A stretch of 32,948 bases of DNA. Origin: Acetoanaerobium pronyense (GTDB taxonomy: Bacteria > Bacillota > Clostridia > Peptostreptococcales > Filifactoraceae). Each line of letters begins with the position of its first letter. Position 1 is the stretch's first letter. The notes under the pieces are model-generated. The model made no database searches. It was not told where the DNA came from and saw only the letters and a program-made list of their open reading frames with translations. The stretch is taken from positions 1 to 32,948 of the forward strand of contig NZ_JAGGLI010000032.1 of the NCBI RefSeq assembly GCF_017874355.1, written 5' to 3'. Made by a program: the position numbers and the translations under genes. This document shows, piece after piece, positions 7,371 through 13,861 of this stretch.

Positions 7371-7438
7371 AAGTGATGCAATTTCTAATACTCTTCGATA
7401 GTATAGGATTTTAATATTGTATTTGATTTTACTGGTTT

Positions 7439-7690
7439 TTATATAAGGGATTTTATTTTTTCTCTTATGATACCTTCAACCTCATCCTCTTCAGGAAATC
7501 TTTCTAACTCTTTTTTCGAAAATAAAAGGTCTGAATTCAAATGAACTTCGAATACTCCTCCTGTAGATGGTACAATCTCGATTTTTTCAATATCATTTTT
7601 GTGTTCTCCTAAAAGGTTGGAAGCAAGAGCGACCGCTCTATCTATATATCCTCAAGAAGTACAGTACTCTATGGAAATTTTATAGTTCAT
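7439..7690 (-). CDS. SelW/Rdx-family selenoprotein with in-frame UGA
   Basis: Translating from ATG (7688-7690) gives 83 codons to TAA, reading MNYKISIEYCTS-U-GYIDRAVALA, with UGA at codon 13 (7652-7654). Redox-active SelW/SelT/SelH proteins (Rdx family) have a beta strand followed by CxxU or CxxC at this place; here the motif is C10-T-S-U13. The downstream strand IEKIEIVPSTGGVFEVHLN, with the TGGVFEV pattern, also fits Rdx. An ideal GGAGGG lies eight bases before ATG. A SECIS-type hairpin follows the UGA. Without recoding the product would be 12 residues. The yedF and DUF3343 genes upstream support a selenium context. It probably acts as a cytosolic thiol/selenol oxidoreductase; no substrate can be named. 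Confidence 0.88.
7626..7654 (-). promoter_or_regulatory. UGA(Sec) codon and bacterial SECIS-type hairpin
   Basis: Counting the U of UGA (7654) as base 1, the mRNA forms AGAGC-GGUC-GCUCU at bases 16-29: a perfect five-bp stem with a four-base loop whose G residues are bases 21 and 22. Bacterial SECIS elements characteristically have a small apical loop beginning with G, inside the coding sequence about 16-37 bases after UGA. An outer GGA/UCC pairing may extend it. SelB with tRNA-Sec would bind here; neither selB nor selC lies in the window. Confidence 0.8.
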
Positions 7691-7741
7691 AACTAAATCC
7701 CTCCAATTTTGAATTTAGTTATTTTATACCCTCTATAAAAT
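7691..7741 (-). promoter_or_regulatory. Two adjacent leader hairpins before selW
   Basis: The 66-base gap between the DUF951 gene and selW holds two abutting inverted repeats. The first (7721-7741) is ATTTTATA/TATAAAAT around a GAGGG loop. The second (7691-7720) is AACTAAAT/ATTTAGTT around a 14-base loop containing the GGAGGG ribosome site, and its 3' arm touches the ATG. Every other gap in this operon is 3-23 bases. This may tune selW translation; no regulator is evident. Confidence 0.45.
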
Positions 7742-7756
7742 TTTTTTATTCATAAT

Positions 7757-7960
7757 CTAGGACTTAATTTCTTCGTCATTTCTAAAGTGCTTCCTAAGCC
7801 TTCTCTCTACTTCTGTCCTTTCGAGCCACAGCTGCTTGTTACACGTGGAACATCTTAATCTAAAATCCATCCCTATTCTCATAATTTCAAATATGTTCCC
7901 TCCACAAGGATGATTTTTTTTCAAATGAACTATATCACCTATTTCGAACTTTATGGGCAC
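7757..7960 (-). CDS. DUF951 small zinc-ribbon-like protein (YyzM-like)
   Basis: A 67-residue protein of the DUF951 family (Bacillus YyzM-like), recognised from the GDIVHLKKNHPCGGNIFEI opening and FRLRCSTCNKQLWLERTEVERR. Cysteines at 19, 37 and 40, the last two as CSTC, suggest a small metal site, and the fold may resemble an SH3-like barrel with a ribbon. Its function is unknown. It starts three bases after the DUF3343 gene ends, so the two are probably co-translated. The codons for CSTCN form a parS sequence (7837-7852), so this DNA may serve chromosome segregation as well as coding. Confidence 0.85.
   Translation of the reverse strand: MPIKFEIGDIVHLKKNHPCGGNIFEIMRIGMDFRLRCSTCNKQLWLERTEVERRLRKHFRNDEEIKS
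7837..7852. promoter_or_regulatory. parS centromere-like site inside the DUF951 gene
   Basis: The plus strand reads TGTTACACGTGGAACA. The widely conserved ParB-binding site is TGTTnCACGTGnAACA, most often TGTTTCACGTGAAACA. All constant positions match and the sequence is palindromic except at the variable pair. It lies 12.9 kb from dnaA and 5.2 kb from the parB-like gene, within the origin-proximal zone where parS sites cluster. I saw no second copy in the window. Confidence 0.75.
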
Positions 7961-7963
7961 CTT

Positions 7964-8218
7964 CTAATCCTCCCTTGGGTAAACTTGTATAGCTTTTTTG
8001 TTTTTTTCTATCTCATAGACTCCTTTTATAGCTATGTTGTATTTATTTATTATATCAACAGCTCTATCCATATCTTCTTTTTCTATTTTTATAGATATAC
8101 CACAGCTTTTATCTAGCTCTCTTGGAGTTGGAATCACCATTATTTGAAGATCTGATTTTTTTAGCATCTTCTCTCCAAACATGGCATGATGGGTTGATTC
8201 AAAACTAATTACTAACAT
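7964..8218 (-). CDS. DUF3343 putative Se/S-carrier-like protein
   Basis: An 84-residue protein matching DUF3343, recognised by the opening ISFESTHHAMFGEKMLK, the motif IPTPRELDKSCGISIKI with a conserved cysteine at 39, and a short C-terminal strand. Comparative genomics has linked DUF3343 to YedF and SelD and proposed that it carries selenium or sulfur; the biochemistry is not settled. It begins seven bases after yedF ends and is followed three bases later by the DUF951 gene. The nearby UGA-containing selW gives the selenium link local support. Confidence 0.85.
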   Translation of the reverse strand: MLVISFESTHHAMFGEKMLKKSDLQIMVIPTPRELDKSCGISIKIEKEDMDRAVDIINKYNIAIKGVYEIEKNKKAIQVYPRED

Positions 8219-8225
8219 ATCTCAC

Positions 8226-8834
8226 CTACACTATAATTTTATTTTCTGTTTCCTTTAGGGCTTCTACTATGTCATACATATTGGCAACTGTTCCAGTCTT
8301 TAAGTTTTCCTTTAGATTATAAAAATCAAGGCAGGTTCCACAGGTCATTATCTTTACGCCATTTTCTTCTAGCTTTTTTAGATTTTCCGCAGTTTCAATA
8401 TTTTCAGATGAAAGCTTTGCTGCGCTATTAATAAGCATGATTTTTGAAGGGTATGGCATAGTTTCACTAAGTGTGTATATGAACCCTTTCATTAGAATCT
8501 TTCCTAAATCATCATTTCCTTTTCCAAGAAATTCAGAGGTTATAAGAACCACTTCCTCTCCTGAAGAAATTTTAGAAGGCTTTTTTATAGTTTTTTCCTC
8601 TTTTGGAATCTCACCTTCACCCTTTATTATTTTAACTTTATAATCTGAGCCGTTTTGCTCTATGTCTACTGCCAATCCTTTAGATGCAGCAAGTTTTAGA
8701 AGATTTTCCTTTGCAGTAGTATTATCTACTTTAACCTCTACTACTCCCTCTCCCATTGATTCCAGCTCTTTTTTGGTCATTATAACTGGTTGAGGACATT
8801 GAAGCTTTGTGCAATCCAATTTTTTAATCTCCAT
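8226..8834 (-). CDS. yedF: Sulfurtransferase-like selenium metabolism protein YedF
   Basis: A 202-residue two-domain protein. Residues 1-70 form a TusA/SirA-like domain with the persulfide-site motif CPQP, cysteine 13. Residues about 92-202 form a DsrE-like domain ending in C165-G-T-C168 followed by LDFYNL. This architecture defines the 'selenium metabolism protein YedF' family (TIGR03527), found in genomes that make selenophosphate. It is thought to handle selenium or sulfur as a cysteine-bound intermediate, probably receiving it from a cysteine desulfurase. It starts at ATG with GGAGAGA upstream, 20 bases after the CvpA-like gene. The exact reaction is unknown. Confidence 0.92.
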   Translation of the reverse strand: MEIKKLDCTKLQCPQPVIMTKKELESMGEGVVEVKVDNTTAKENLLKLAASKGLAVDIEQNGSDYKVKIIKGEGEIPKEEKTIKKPSKISSGEEVVLITSEFLGKGNDDLGKILMKGFIYTLSETMPYPSKIMLINSAAKLSSENIETAENLKKLEENGVKIMTCGTCLDFYNLKENLKTGTVANMYDIVEALKETENKIIV

Positions 8835-8854
8835 TATTATCTCTCCTTTGATTT

Positions 8855-9403
8855 TTAAAAGATTTCAAAATAATCTGCTACGAAGTTATAAGTATAAAAA
8901 TGCTTTAATAATCTAGAATCTGAGAGGTATTCCTTCTGCTGAGTTGTAAAAAAGACCTGAATGAGAGGATCTAAAAGCGTAATCAAAATCATTATATAAA
9001 TTATAGATTTTGCCCCTCCAAATAAAAATCCCAGATTTTTATCAAGACTCTTCATGGATTTTCTAGAAAAAATTGATGAAAAACCATGCATAGCTATACT
9101 GATTGCAATATACATAATTATAAAAAGGGAAACTGCCAAAATTTTTCTATCCATATCAAGTGCAAAATATACATATGGAGATATAGTCTTTAAAAGAAAA
9201 TCTTCAATAATTTCTCTATATCTTTCATAAACTGCACTTTGAAGTATCAAACCTGAGAATCTCAAATATATAAATCTTGAGATTAAAAATGAGGCTATAA
9301 ACCTTACACTTATAAAAAAAGATTTGGAAAATCCAGATACATAGCCTCTAAAAATATGAAAGGCTATAAATATAAGTATTATAATATCAACTTTACTAAC
9401 CAT
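8855..9403 (-). CDS. CvpA-family-like membrane protein
   Basis: A 182-residue membrane protein with about four hydrophobic segments. The opening VDIIILIFIAFHIFRGYVSGFSK and the late LDKNLGFLFGGAKSIIYIMILI match the pattern of CvpA-like proteins (DxIIL....RGYxxG, then NrxLGxxfGxxkgxi). CvpA is linked to colicin V export in Escherichia coli and to envelope functions elsewhere, but its molecular role is unclear. It sits 23 bases after a membrane-anchored extracytoplasmic protein and 20 bases before yedF. This suggests co-transcription, not a selenium function. Confidence 0.7.
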   Translation of the reverse strand: MVSKVDIIILIFIAFHIFRGYVSGFSKSFFISVRFIASFLISRFIYLRFSGLILQSAVYERYREIIEDFLLKTISPYVYFALDMDRKILAVSLFIIMYIAISIAMHGFSSIFSRKSMKSLDKNLGFLFGGAKSIIYIMILITLLDPLIQVFFTTQQKEYLSDSRLLKHFYTYNFVADYFEIF

Positions 9404-9426
9404 AAATTACCTCTATCCAAATGTAT

Positions 9427-10467
9427 TTAAATTTCAATAAAATTAACTGCTCCCCTAAAAAACACCGCTATGTGATTTTTCATAGGTAAAACTCTGATTA
9501 TATCCCTTGAAAATTCCATAGTCTCTTTATTAAAGAAAATTTCATTTCTAGTAGCAACTATTAACTCATCATTTAATCTCTCTAAAACGATTATATCATC
9601 TTTAAAATTTAATTCCTCTACTAAATTCCCTTCTATATCCATGTTTTTAATCTTTCTTTTGCCATCTAAAAGAGCAATTTCTTTATCTGTTGCATTTATT
9701 CCTAAAAAGGTGTTTTCTGCACTTAATCTTTTTACTTCCTGAAAGTTCTTATCTCGTATTGAAATAATATCCACATCCATTAGAAAAAGTTTAGAGGATT
9801 TCATTTCTATATCAAGAAAAATTGAATTTTCAACCTCATTTGCATAAACAGAATCCATTTTATGATTATAGTAATATAAACTATTAGCCATAAAAGATTC
9901 TTCTCTTTTTAAAGCACTTACTATAAATCCTCCAGAATTTTCATCTTCTTTAATTATATTTATGCTGGATTTTGGATAAGCTATATCCTTAATCACATTC
10001 CCATCTTTATCAAAAATTTGTATACCTTCAGCCTTTACATCTGTAATGTACTGAGTCACAAGCTTTCCATCTTTAAAGGAGTTTATAGAGACCACAGTCT
10101 TATCTGTTCTTATATCTCCAATTACCTCTCCTCTACTATTTATCTTATGAATTCTCTTATTTACCCTATCTAATATATAGATAAATTCTGAAGAAGTATC
10201 TACATAAAAATTGTCAGATCTTATTGTAGATGAAAATATTTCTTTTCCTTTCTCATCTATATTTATAAGTCTTATACCATCATACATTATTATACCTTCC
10301 ATATATTTTCCTATATACATATCTGGTCTATATTCAAATTTCACCTCAATTTGTTTTATATCATCAGATGAAAGCACCATTGGCTTTACATAGTTTTTAT
10401 ATACATAAGGATTGAATAAGATTATAACGCTTAGAACCAAAACAAAGACAAAAAGTTTTATTTTCAT
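9427..10467 (-). CDS. Membrane-anchored extracytoplasmic protein, DUF5711-like
   Basis: A 346-residue protein with an uncleaved signal anchor (about residues 4-20, IKLFVFVLVLSVIILF) and a large outside domain. That domain is built of repeated short strands separated by polar turns: RLINIDEKGKEIFSS, RIHKINSRGEVIGDI, IQIFDKDGNVIKDI and IKNMDIEGNLVEEL. These 'D/N-x-x-G-x-x-I' repeats suggest a beta-propeller and resemble the DUF5711 family of Clostridia, though I recognise that only loosely. No catalytic motif is visible. It starts an operon-like run behind the terminator of the regulator upstream. ATG start with AGGAGA nine bases before it. A sensor or scaffold role would be a guess. Confidence 0.65.
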   Translation of the reverse strand: MKIKLFVFVLVLSVIILFNPYVYKNYVKPMVLSSDDIKQIEVKFEYRPDMYIGKYMEGIIMYDGIRLINIDEKGKEIFSSTIRSDNFYVDTSSEFIYILDRVNKRIHKINSRGEVIGDIRTDKTVVSINSFKDGKLVTQYITDVKAEGIQIFDKDGNVIKDIAYPKSSINIIKEDENSGGFIVSALKREESFMANSLYYYNHKMDSVYANEVENSIFLDIEMKSSKLFLMDVDIISIRDKNFQEVKRLSAENTFLGINATDKEIALLDGKRKIKNMDIEGNLVEELNFKDDIIVLERLNDELIVATRNEIFFNKETMEFSRDIIRVLPMKNHIAVFFRGAVNFIEI

Positions 10468-10503
10468 AAAATTCTCCTACTATGAAATCAAAGTTTTAAA
10501 TTC

Positions 10504-10532
10504 AAAAAAAGAAAACTAGCATGCTAGTTTTC
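10504..10532 (-). terminator. Terminator overlapping the regulator stop codon
   Basis: The 22-base perfect palindrome GAAAACTAGC/GCTAGTTTTC (10511-10532) is followed on the minus strand by seven Ts. The TAG stop of the HTH-TPR gene (10524-10526) lies within its 5' arm. It separates the regulator from the operon that begins at 10467. Confidence 0.82.
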
Positions 10533-11825
10533 TATTATACCGATTTCCTTAAACAAGTCTATTCCTTTAGTGTAATATTTTATCTCTTCTTCTTTTGACT
10601 TACCTTCAAAAAGTTTCGCCTTGTCAAAATAGATATTAGCCAGCTGCTTTTTATCTCCTAATTTTTCAAACATTTCTACACATTTGCTAAGACTCGTAGA
10701 TGCCCCCTCAATATCTCCTTCTCTTGAAAGTATAATTGCATATTTTCTAATAGAAAGACACTCAAGTACTATATCTTTTAAAGCCATAGATATTGAAAGA
10801 GCTTCTTTTGAAAGATCCTTTGCCATATTAAGGTTTCCTGATTTGCAAAGAACATCTATATATTTGAATATTATTTTAACTGTATGCTCATCTTTGTACT
10901 CTTTTTTAATCTCATATGCATTTTGAATATGGCCTAGAGCTTCATCACTATCACCTAGCATATTGTATACTTCAAAAAGCATCATTTGAGTATGGGATTT
11001 TTCAAGAAGTTTTTTCTCTTCTTCAAATGATTTTAAAGCCATGTTAAAGTATTTTTTTGCAAGATCATATTCTAAGCTTTGGAAATAGTTGTTCGCAATT
11101 AGATAATAGTTCATTCCTCTGCTTTTGAAGTCTCCAAGCTTATTTGATAGATTTTCTGCTTTTTGTGCATATGCCTTAGATTCTTGTCTTTGATTATTCT
11201 TTATGTATGCATATGCAATAGAGATATAAATCTCCTTTTCAAGCTCAAGGTTTTTTATCTTATTATCTCTTATTATAGTTTCGGATTGATGAAGCATATG
11301 TATGGAAGGGTCATAAAAACCGTTTAAAGTGTATATCTTTCCAAGTTCCAGATAGCATCTTGCTGCACCTTCCCAAGAAAGGACCTTTATATAAAGTACA
11401 AGAGCCTTTTCCATCATTTCCAAGGCTTTTTTGTACTGATTATCTTCTTTGAACATAAGACCATAAAGATAGTTTCCTTTTGCACATTCTTCACTTATAT
11501 CAAAATCAAGGCATAACCCAAGTACCCTTGATAGCTCTTTTTTTGCTTCAGCGGATTTTCCAGTTTGAATAAGTATTTCGCTTTTTAAAAGAAGATTCGC
11601 AGCTATTTTTTTTGCCTGCATTTCTTTGCTTTCTAAAAGATAATCTATAGAAACCTCAAGCTTTTGAGAGAAATACTCTAAAAGGTCTTGGCTTGGATAG
11701 GATTTATCCCTTTCTATGTGGCTTATCTGGGCAGCTGTGATTCTATTCCCGGCAAGATCTTTAAGAGTCATACCCTTTTCCTTGCGAAGTTTTTTCACTT
11801 TTTGCCCCAAACTTAATATGTCCAT
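10524..11825 (-). CDS. XRE-family HTH protein with a TPR domain
   Basis: The N-terminal XRE-type helix-turn-helix (about residues 1-65; LGQKVKKLRKEKGMTLKDLAG, then ITAAQISHIERDKSYPS) is followed by about 360 residues of tetratricopeptide repeats, visible in ARCYLELGKIYTLNGFYDPSI and ANNYFQSLEYDLAKKYFNMAL. This layout is that of RRNPP-like peptide-responsive regulators (Rap/PlcR/Rgg type), and also of peptide-independent TPR regulators. I see no adjacent small peptide gene. Start: ATG at 11823-11825, five bases after GGGGG; an earlier GTG/ATG pair (11835-11840) has no ribosome site. The gene has its own promoter and terminator, so it forms a single-gene unit. Target genes are unknown. Confidence 0.85.
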   Translation of the reverse strand: MDILSLGQKVKKLRKEKGMTLKDLAGNRITAAQISHIERDKSYPSQDLLEYFSQKLEVSIDYLLESKEMQAKKIAANLLLKSEILIQTGKSAEAKKELSRVLGLCLDFDISEECAKGNYLYGLMFKEDNQYKKALEMMEKALVLYIKVLSWEGAARCYLELGKIYTLNGFYDPSIHMLHQSETIIRDNKIKNLELEKEIYISIAYAYIKNNQRQESKAYAQKAENLSNKLGDFKSRGMNYYLIANNYFQSLEYDLAKKYFNMALKSFEEEKKLLEKSHTQMMLFEVYNMLGDSDEALGHIQNAYEIKKEYKDEHTVKIIFKYIDVLCKSGNLNMAKDLSKEALSISMALKDIVLECLSIRKYAIILSREGDIEGASTSLSKCVEMFEKLGDKKQLANIYFDKAKLFEGKSKEEEIKYYTKGIDLFKEIGIIEN

Positions 11826-11881
11826 ATTATCCCCCATCACTCTGATAAAATAAGTGTTTGAATATATAATACACCAAATAA

Positions 11882-11910
11882 TATATACAAGTAAAACATA
11901 TTTTTGTAAA
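11882..11910 (-). promoter_or_regulatory. Candidate promoter of the HTH-TPR regulator
   Basis: TTTACA (11905-11910) and TATATA (11882-11887) are 17 bases apart on the minus strand, in the gap after the cysteine desulfurase gene. The whole gap is AT-rich, so other -10-like sequences occur and the exact start is uncertain. Confidence 0.4.
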
Positions 11911-11929
11911 TATTATTTAATTTTTAAAT

Positions 11930-13072
11930 TTATATTTCTTCTGCAAGCTTTTTAATACCTTCAACAAACTCATTTACTTCATTTTCCGTATTAAAATATG
12001 AAAAACTCGCTCTTACAATTCCCTGATTGAGAGTTCCTAAAGTTTGATGAGCTAAAGACGCACAGTGAAGTCCACTTCTTACGGCGATATCCATGGCATT
12101 ATCAAGGATATATGATACGTCTGTAGAAGGTAGATCTCCTATATTAAAAGCTACTACCCCTGCTCTTTTACTAAAATCTTCTGGACCATAGATTTTTATT
12201 TTATCGATTTTCTTAAGACCATCAATGCATAGCTTTACAAGGTTTTGCTCATGAAGGCGTATAGATTCTACACCTATTTCTTTTACAAATTTTACTCCTT
12301 CTAAAAGACCAGCTATTCCCACTGCATTAACTGTGCCCACTTCAAGTACATCTGGCATTATACTTGGATGCTCTAGACTCTCTGATGAACTACCTGTTCC
12401 ACCTTCCATAAGAGTTGCAAGCTTTATGTCTTCTCTTACATATATAAATCCCGTTCCCATAGGTCCATAAAGTCCTTTATGTCCAGGACAGCAAAGCATC
12501 CCTATATTCATAGCCTCTACATCTATATCAAATACTCCTGCACTTTGGGCAGCGTCTACAAGAAGTATAGCTCCCTTTTCTTTGCATATCTCTCCAATTT
12601 TTTTAATATCATTTACTGTTCCAGTAACATTAGAGGCATGGGTTATGGCAACAAGTCTTGTATTTTCTTTAAATGAATTTTTAAATTCTTCTAAATCTAA
12701 AAAACCCTCACTGTTACATTTTACAAAGGAATGCTCTATTCCCTTTGAGGATAAGGACGCTATTGGTCTTGAAACAGAGTTATGCTCCATCATTGATGAG
12801 ATAACATGGTCCTTTTCTTTCAAAAAACCTTTTATCCCTATATTTATTGCTTCACTTGCATTTTTAGTGAAGGCTATATTCATAGGGTTTGCAATATTGA
12901 AAAGCTCTGCAATTTCATATCTGGCTTCAAATACAACTCTTCCAGATTCAAGACCTATTTTATGGCCTCCTCTACCTGGATTTGCGGCGTATTTTTCCAT
13001 AAATTCCACTGTCTTTTCTATTACAGCTTTAGGTTTTGGAAAGGTAGTCGCTCCATTATCAAAATATATCAT
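11930..13072 (-). CDS. Cysteine desulfurase/selenocysteine lyase family protein (EF2568 type)
   Basis: A 380-residue class V PLP enzyme. The PLP-binding lysine is K199 in CCPGHKGLYGP, the cofactor-stacking histidine is H97 in MEHNS, and the mobile-loop cysteine is C337 in RSGLHCASLAHQTLG, followed by VRASFSYFNTENEV. The short N-terminus and this loop mark the TIGR01977/EF2568 subfamily. Relatives abstract sulfur from cysteine or selenium from selenocysteine; members of this subfamily have been noted next to selD and other selenium genes. It follows parB by nine bases. With yedF and DUF3343 about 3 kb downstream it may supply S or Se, but its preference cannot be read from sequence. Confidence 0.88.
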   Translation of the reverse strand: MIYFDNGATTFPKPKAVIEKTVEFMEKYAANPGRGGHKIGLESGRVVFEARYEIAELFNIANPMNIAFTKNASEAINIGIKGFLKEKDHVISSMMEHNSVSRPIASLSSKGIEHSFVKCNSEGFLDLEEFKNSFKENTRLVAITHASNVTGTVNDIKKIGEICKEKGAILLVDAAQSAGVFDIDVEAMNIGMLCCPGHKGLYGPMGTGFIYVREDIKLATLMEGGTGSSSESLEHPSIMPDVLEVGTVNAVGIAGLLEGVKFVKEIGVESIRLHEQNLVKLCIDGLKKIDKIKIYGPEDFSKRAGVVAFNIGDLPSTDVSYILDNAMDIAVRSGLHCASLAHQTLGTLNQGIVRASFSYFNTENEVNEFVEGIKKLAEEI

Positions 13073-13081
13073 AACATCCTC

Positions 13082-13846
13082 CTACTCAAGGGAAAAAAGC
13101 TGCTCTATTATGCCCTCTAGCTGATTTTCACTATAAAATTCTATGGAAAGCTTTCCTTTATTTGAAGTGCCTTCAATAAAAACCTTTGTTCCAATCAAAT
13201 CGCTAAGTCTATTTTCTATATCCTTTAGAAAAATATCCTTGCTTGAAATTTTTTCCTTTTTAAGTTCCTTGGCGAGCTTCTCTGTTTCCCTTACAGATAT
13301 TTTTTCTTCTAGTATCTTTTTTACTATTTCTCTTCTCTTTAAATCTTCTTTAATAGAAAGTAGTGCTTTGCCATGGCCCTCTGAAATAAGACCTCTTTCA
13401 ATTAAAGTGATTGTATCTATATCCAATTTAAGAAGTCTAAGGATATTTGCTATATATGAACGACTTTTAGAAAGAATAGATGCAATGTCATTTTGATTTA
13501 AATTTTTTTCTTCCATAAGACTTTTTATAGCCCTTGCTTCTTCTATAGGATTAAGACTTTCCCTTTGAATGTTTTCTAAAATCGAAACCTCTCTTATGTC
13601 ATTACTTTCTCGTATAATACATGTGACTTTATTTAGTCCAGCCTTTATAGCTGCTCTATATCTTCTCTCTCCAGCAATTATCCTGTATTTTTGACCATCT
13701 TGAAACACTGCAATTGGTTGGATAATCCCATATTTTTTTATGGAAGATGAAAGCTCATTTATAGAGCCTTCATCAAAGCTTTTTCTTGGCTGGTTTTCAT
13801 CGTTTATGATAGCTTTTATATCAATATCCTTAACCTTAGTATTCAT
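13082..13846 (-). CDS. ParB/Spo0J-family partition protein (Noc position)
   Basis: A 254-residue CTP-dependent DNA-clamp protein. The N-terminal domain has NQPRKSFDEGSINELSSSI, then YGIIQPIAV, the nucleotide-binding box AGERRYRAA, and SILENIQRESLNPIEEA. The helix-turn-helix reads NLNQNDIASILSKSRSYIANILRLLKL. The C-terminal dimer domain ENRLSDLIGTKVFIE...KGKLSIEFYSENQLEGII resembles ParB. It follows rsmG, where Noc sits in relatives that also carry soj-spo0J next to it; here no parA follows. A parS-like site in the window and the absence of a Noc site (ATTTCCCGGGAAAT) favour ParB activity, but Noc cannot be excluded. Confidence 0.88.
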   Translation of the reverse strand: MNTKVKDIDIKAIINDENQPRKSFDEGSINELSSSIKKYGIIQPIAVFQDGQKYRIIAGERRYRAAIKAGLNKVTCIIRESNDIREVSILENIQRESLNPIEEARAIKSLMEEKNLNQNDIASILSKSRSYIANILRLLKLDIDTITLIERGLISEGHGKALLSIKEDLKRREIVKKILEEKISVRETEKLAKELKKEKISSKDIFLKDIENRLSDLIGTKVFIEGTSNKGKLSIEFYSENQLEGIIEQLFSLE

Positions 13847-13861
13847 AATATATCCATTCCT

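Noticed and set aside
7652-7654. The in-frame TGA in the small Rdx-like gene read as a nonsense mutation or frameshift, making it a pseudogene.
   Set aside because: The frame is otherwise intact for 83 codons, has a strong ribosome site, places the TGA exactly at the CxxU position and carries a SECIS-type hairpin downstream. Decay would not produce this set.
7724-7741. GGGTAT on the minus strand before selW as a sigma-B -10 box.
   Set aside because: No GTTTAA-like -35 is found 12-15 bases upstream, and the sequence is better explained as part of the first leader hairpin.
12582-13124. A long open frame on the plus strand across the cysteine desulfurase gene.
   Set aside because: It is antisense to a well-conserved enzyme, has no recognisable domain or ribosome site, and such frames are common opposite AT-rich genes.
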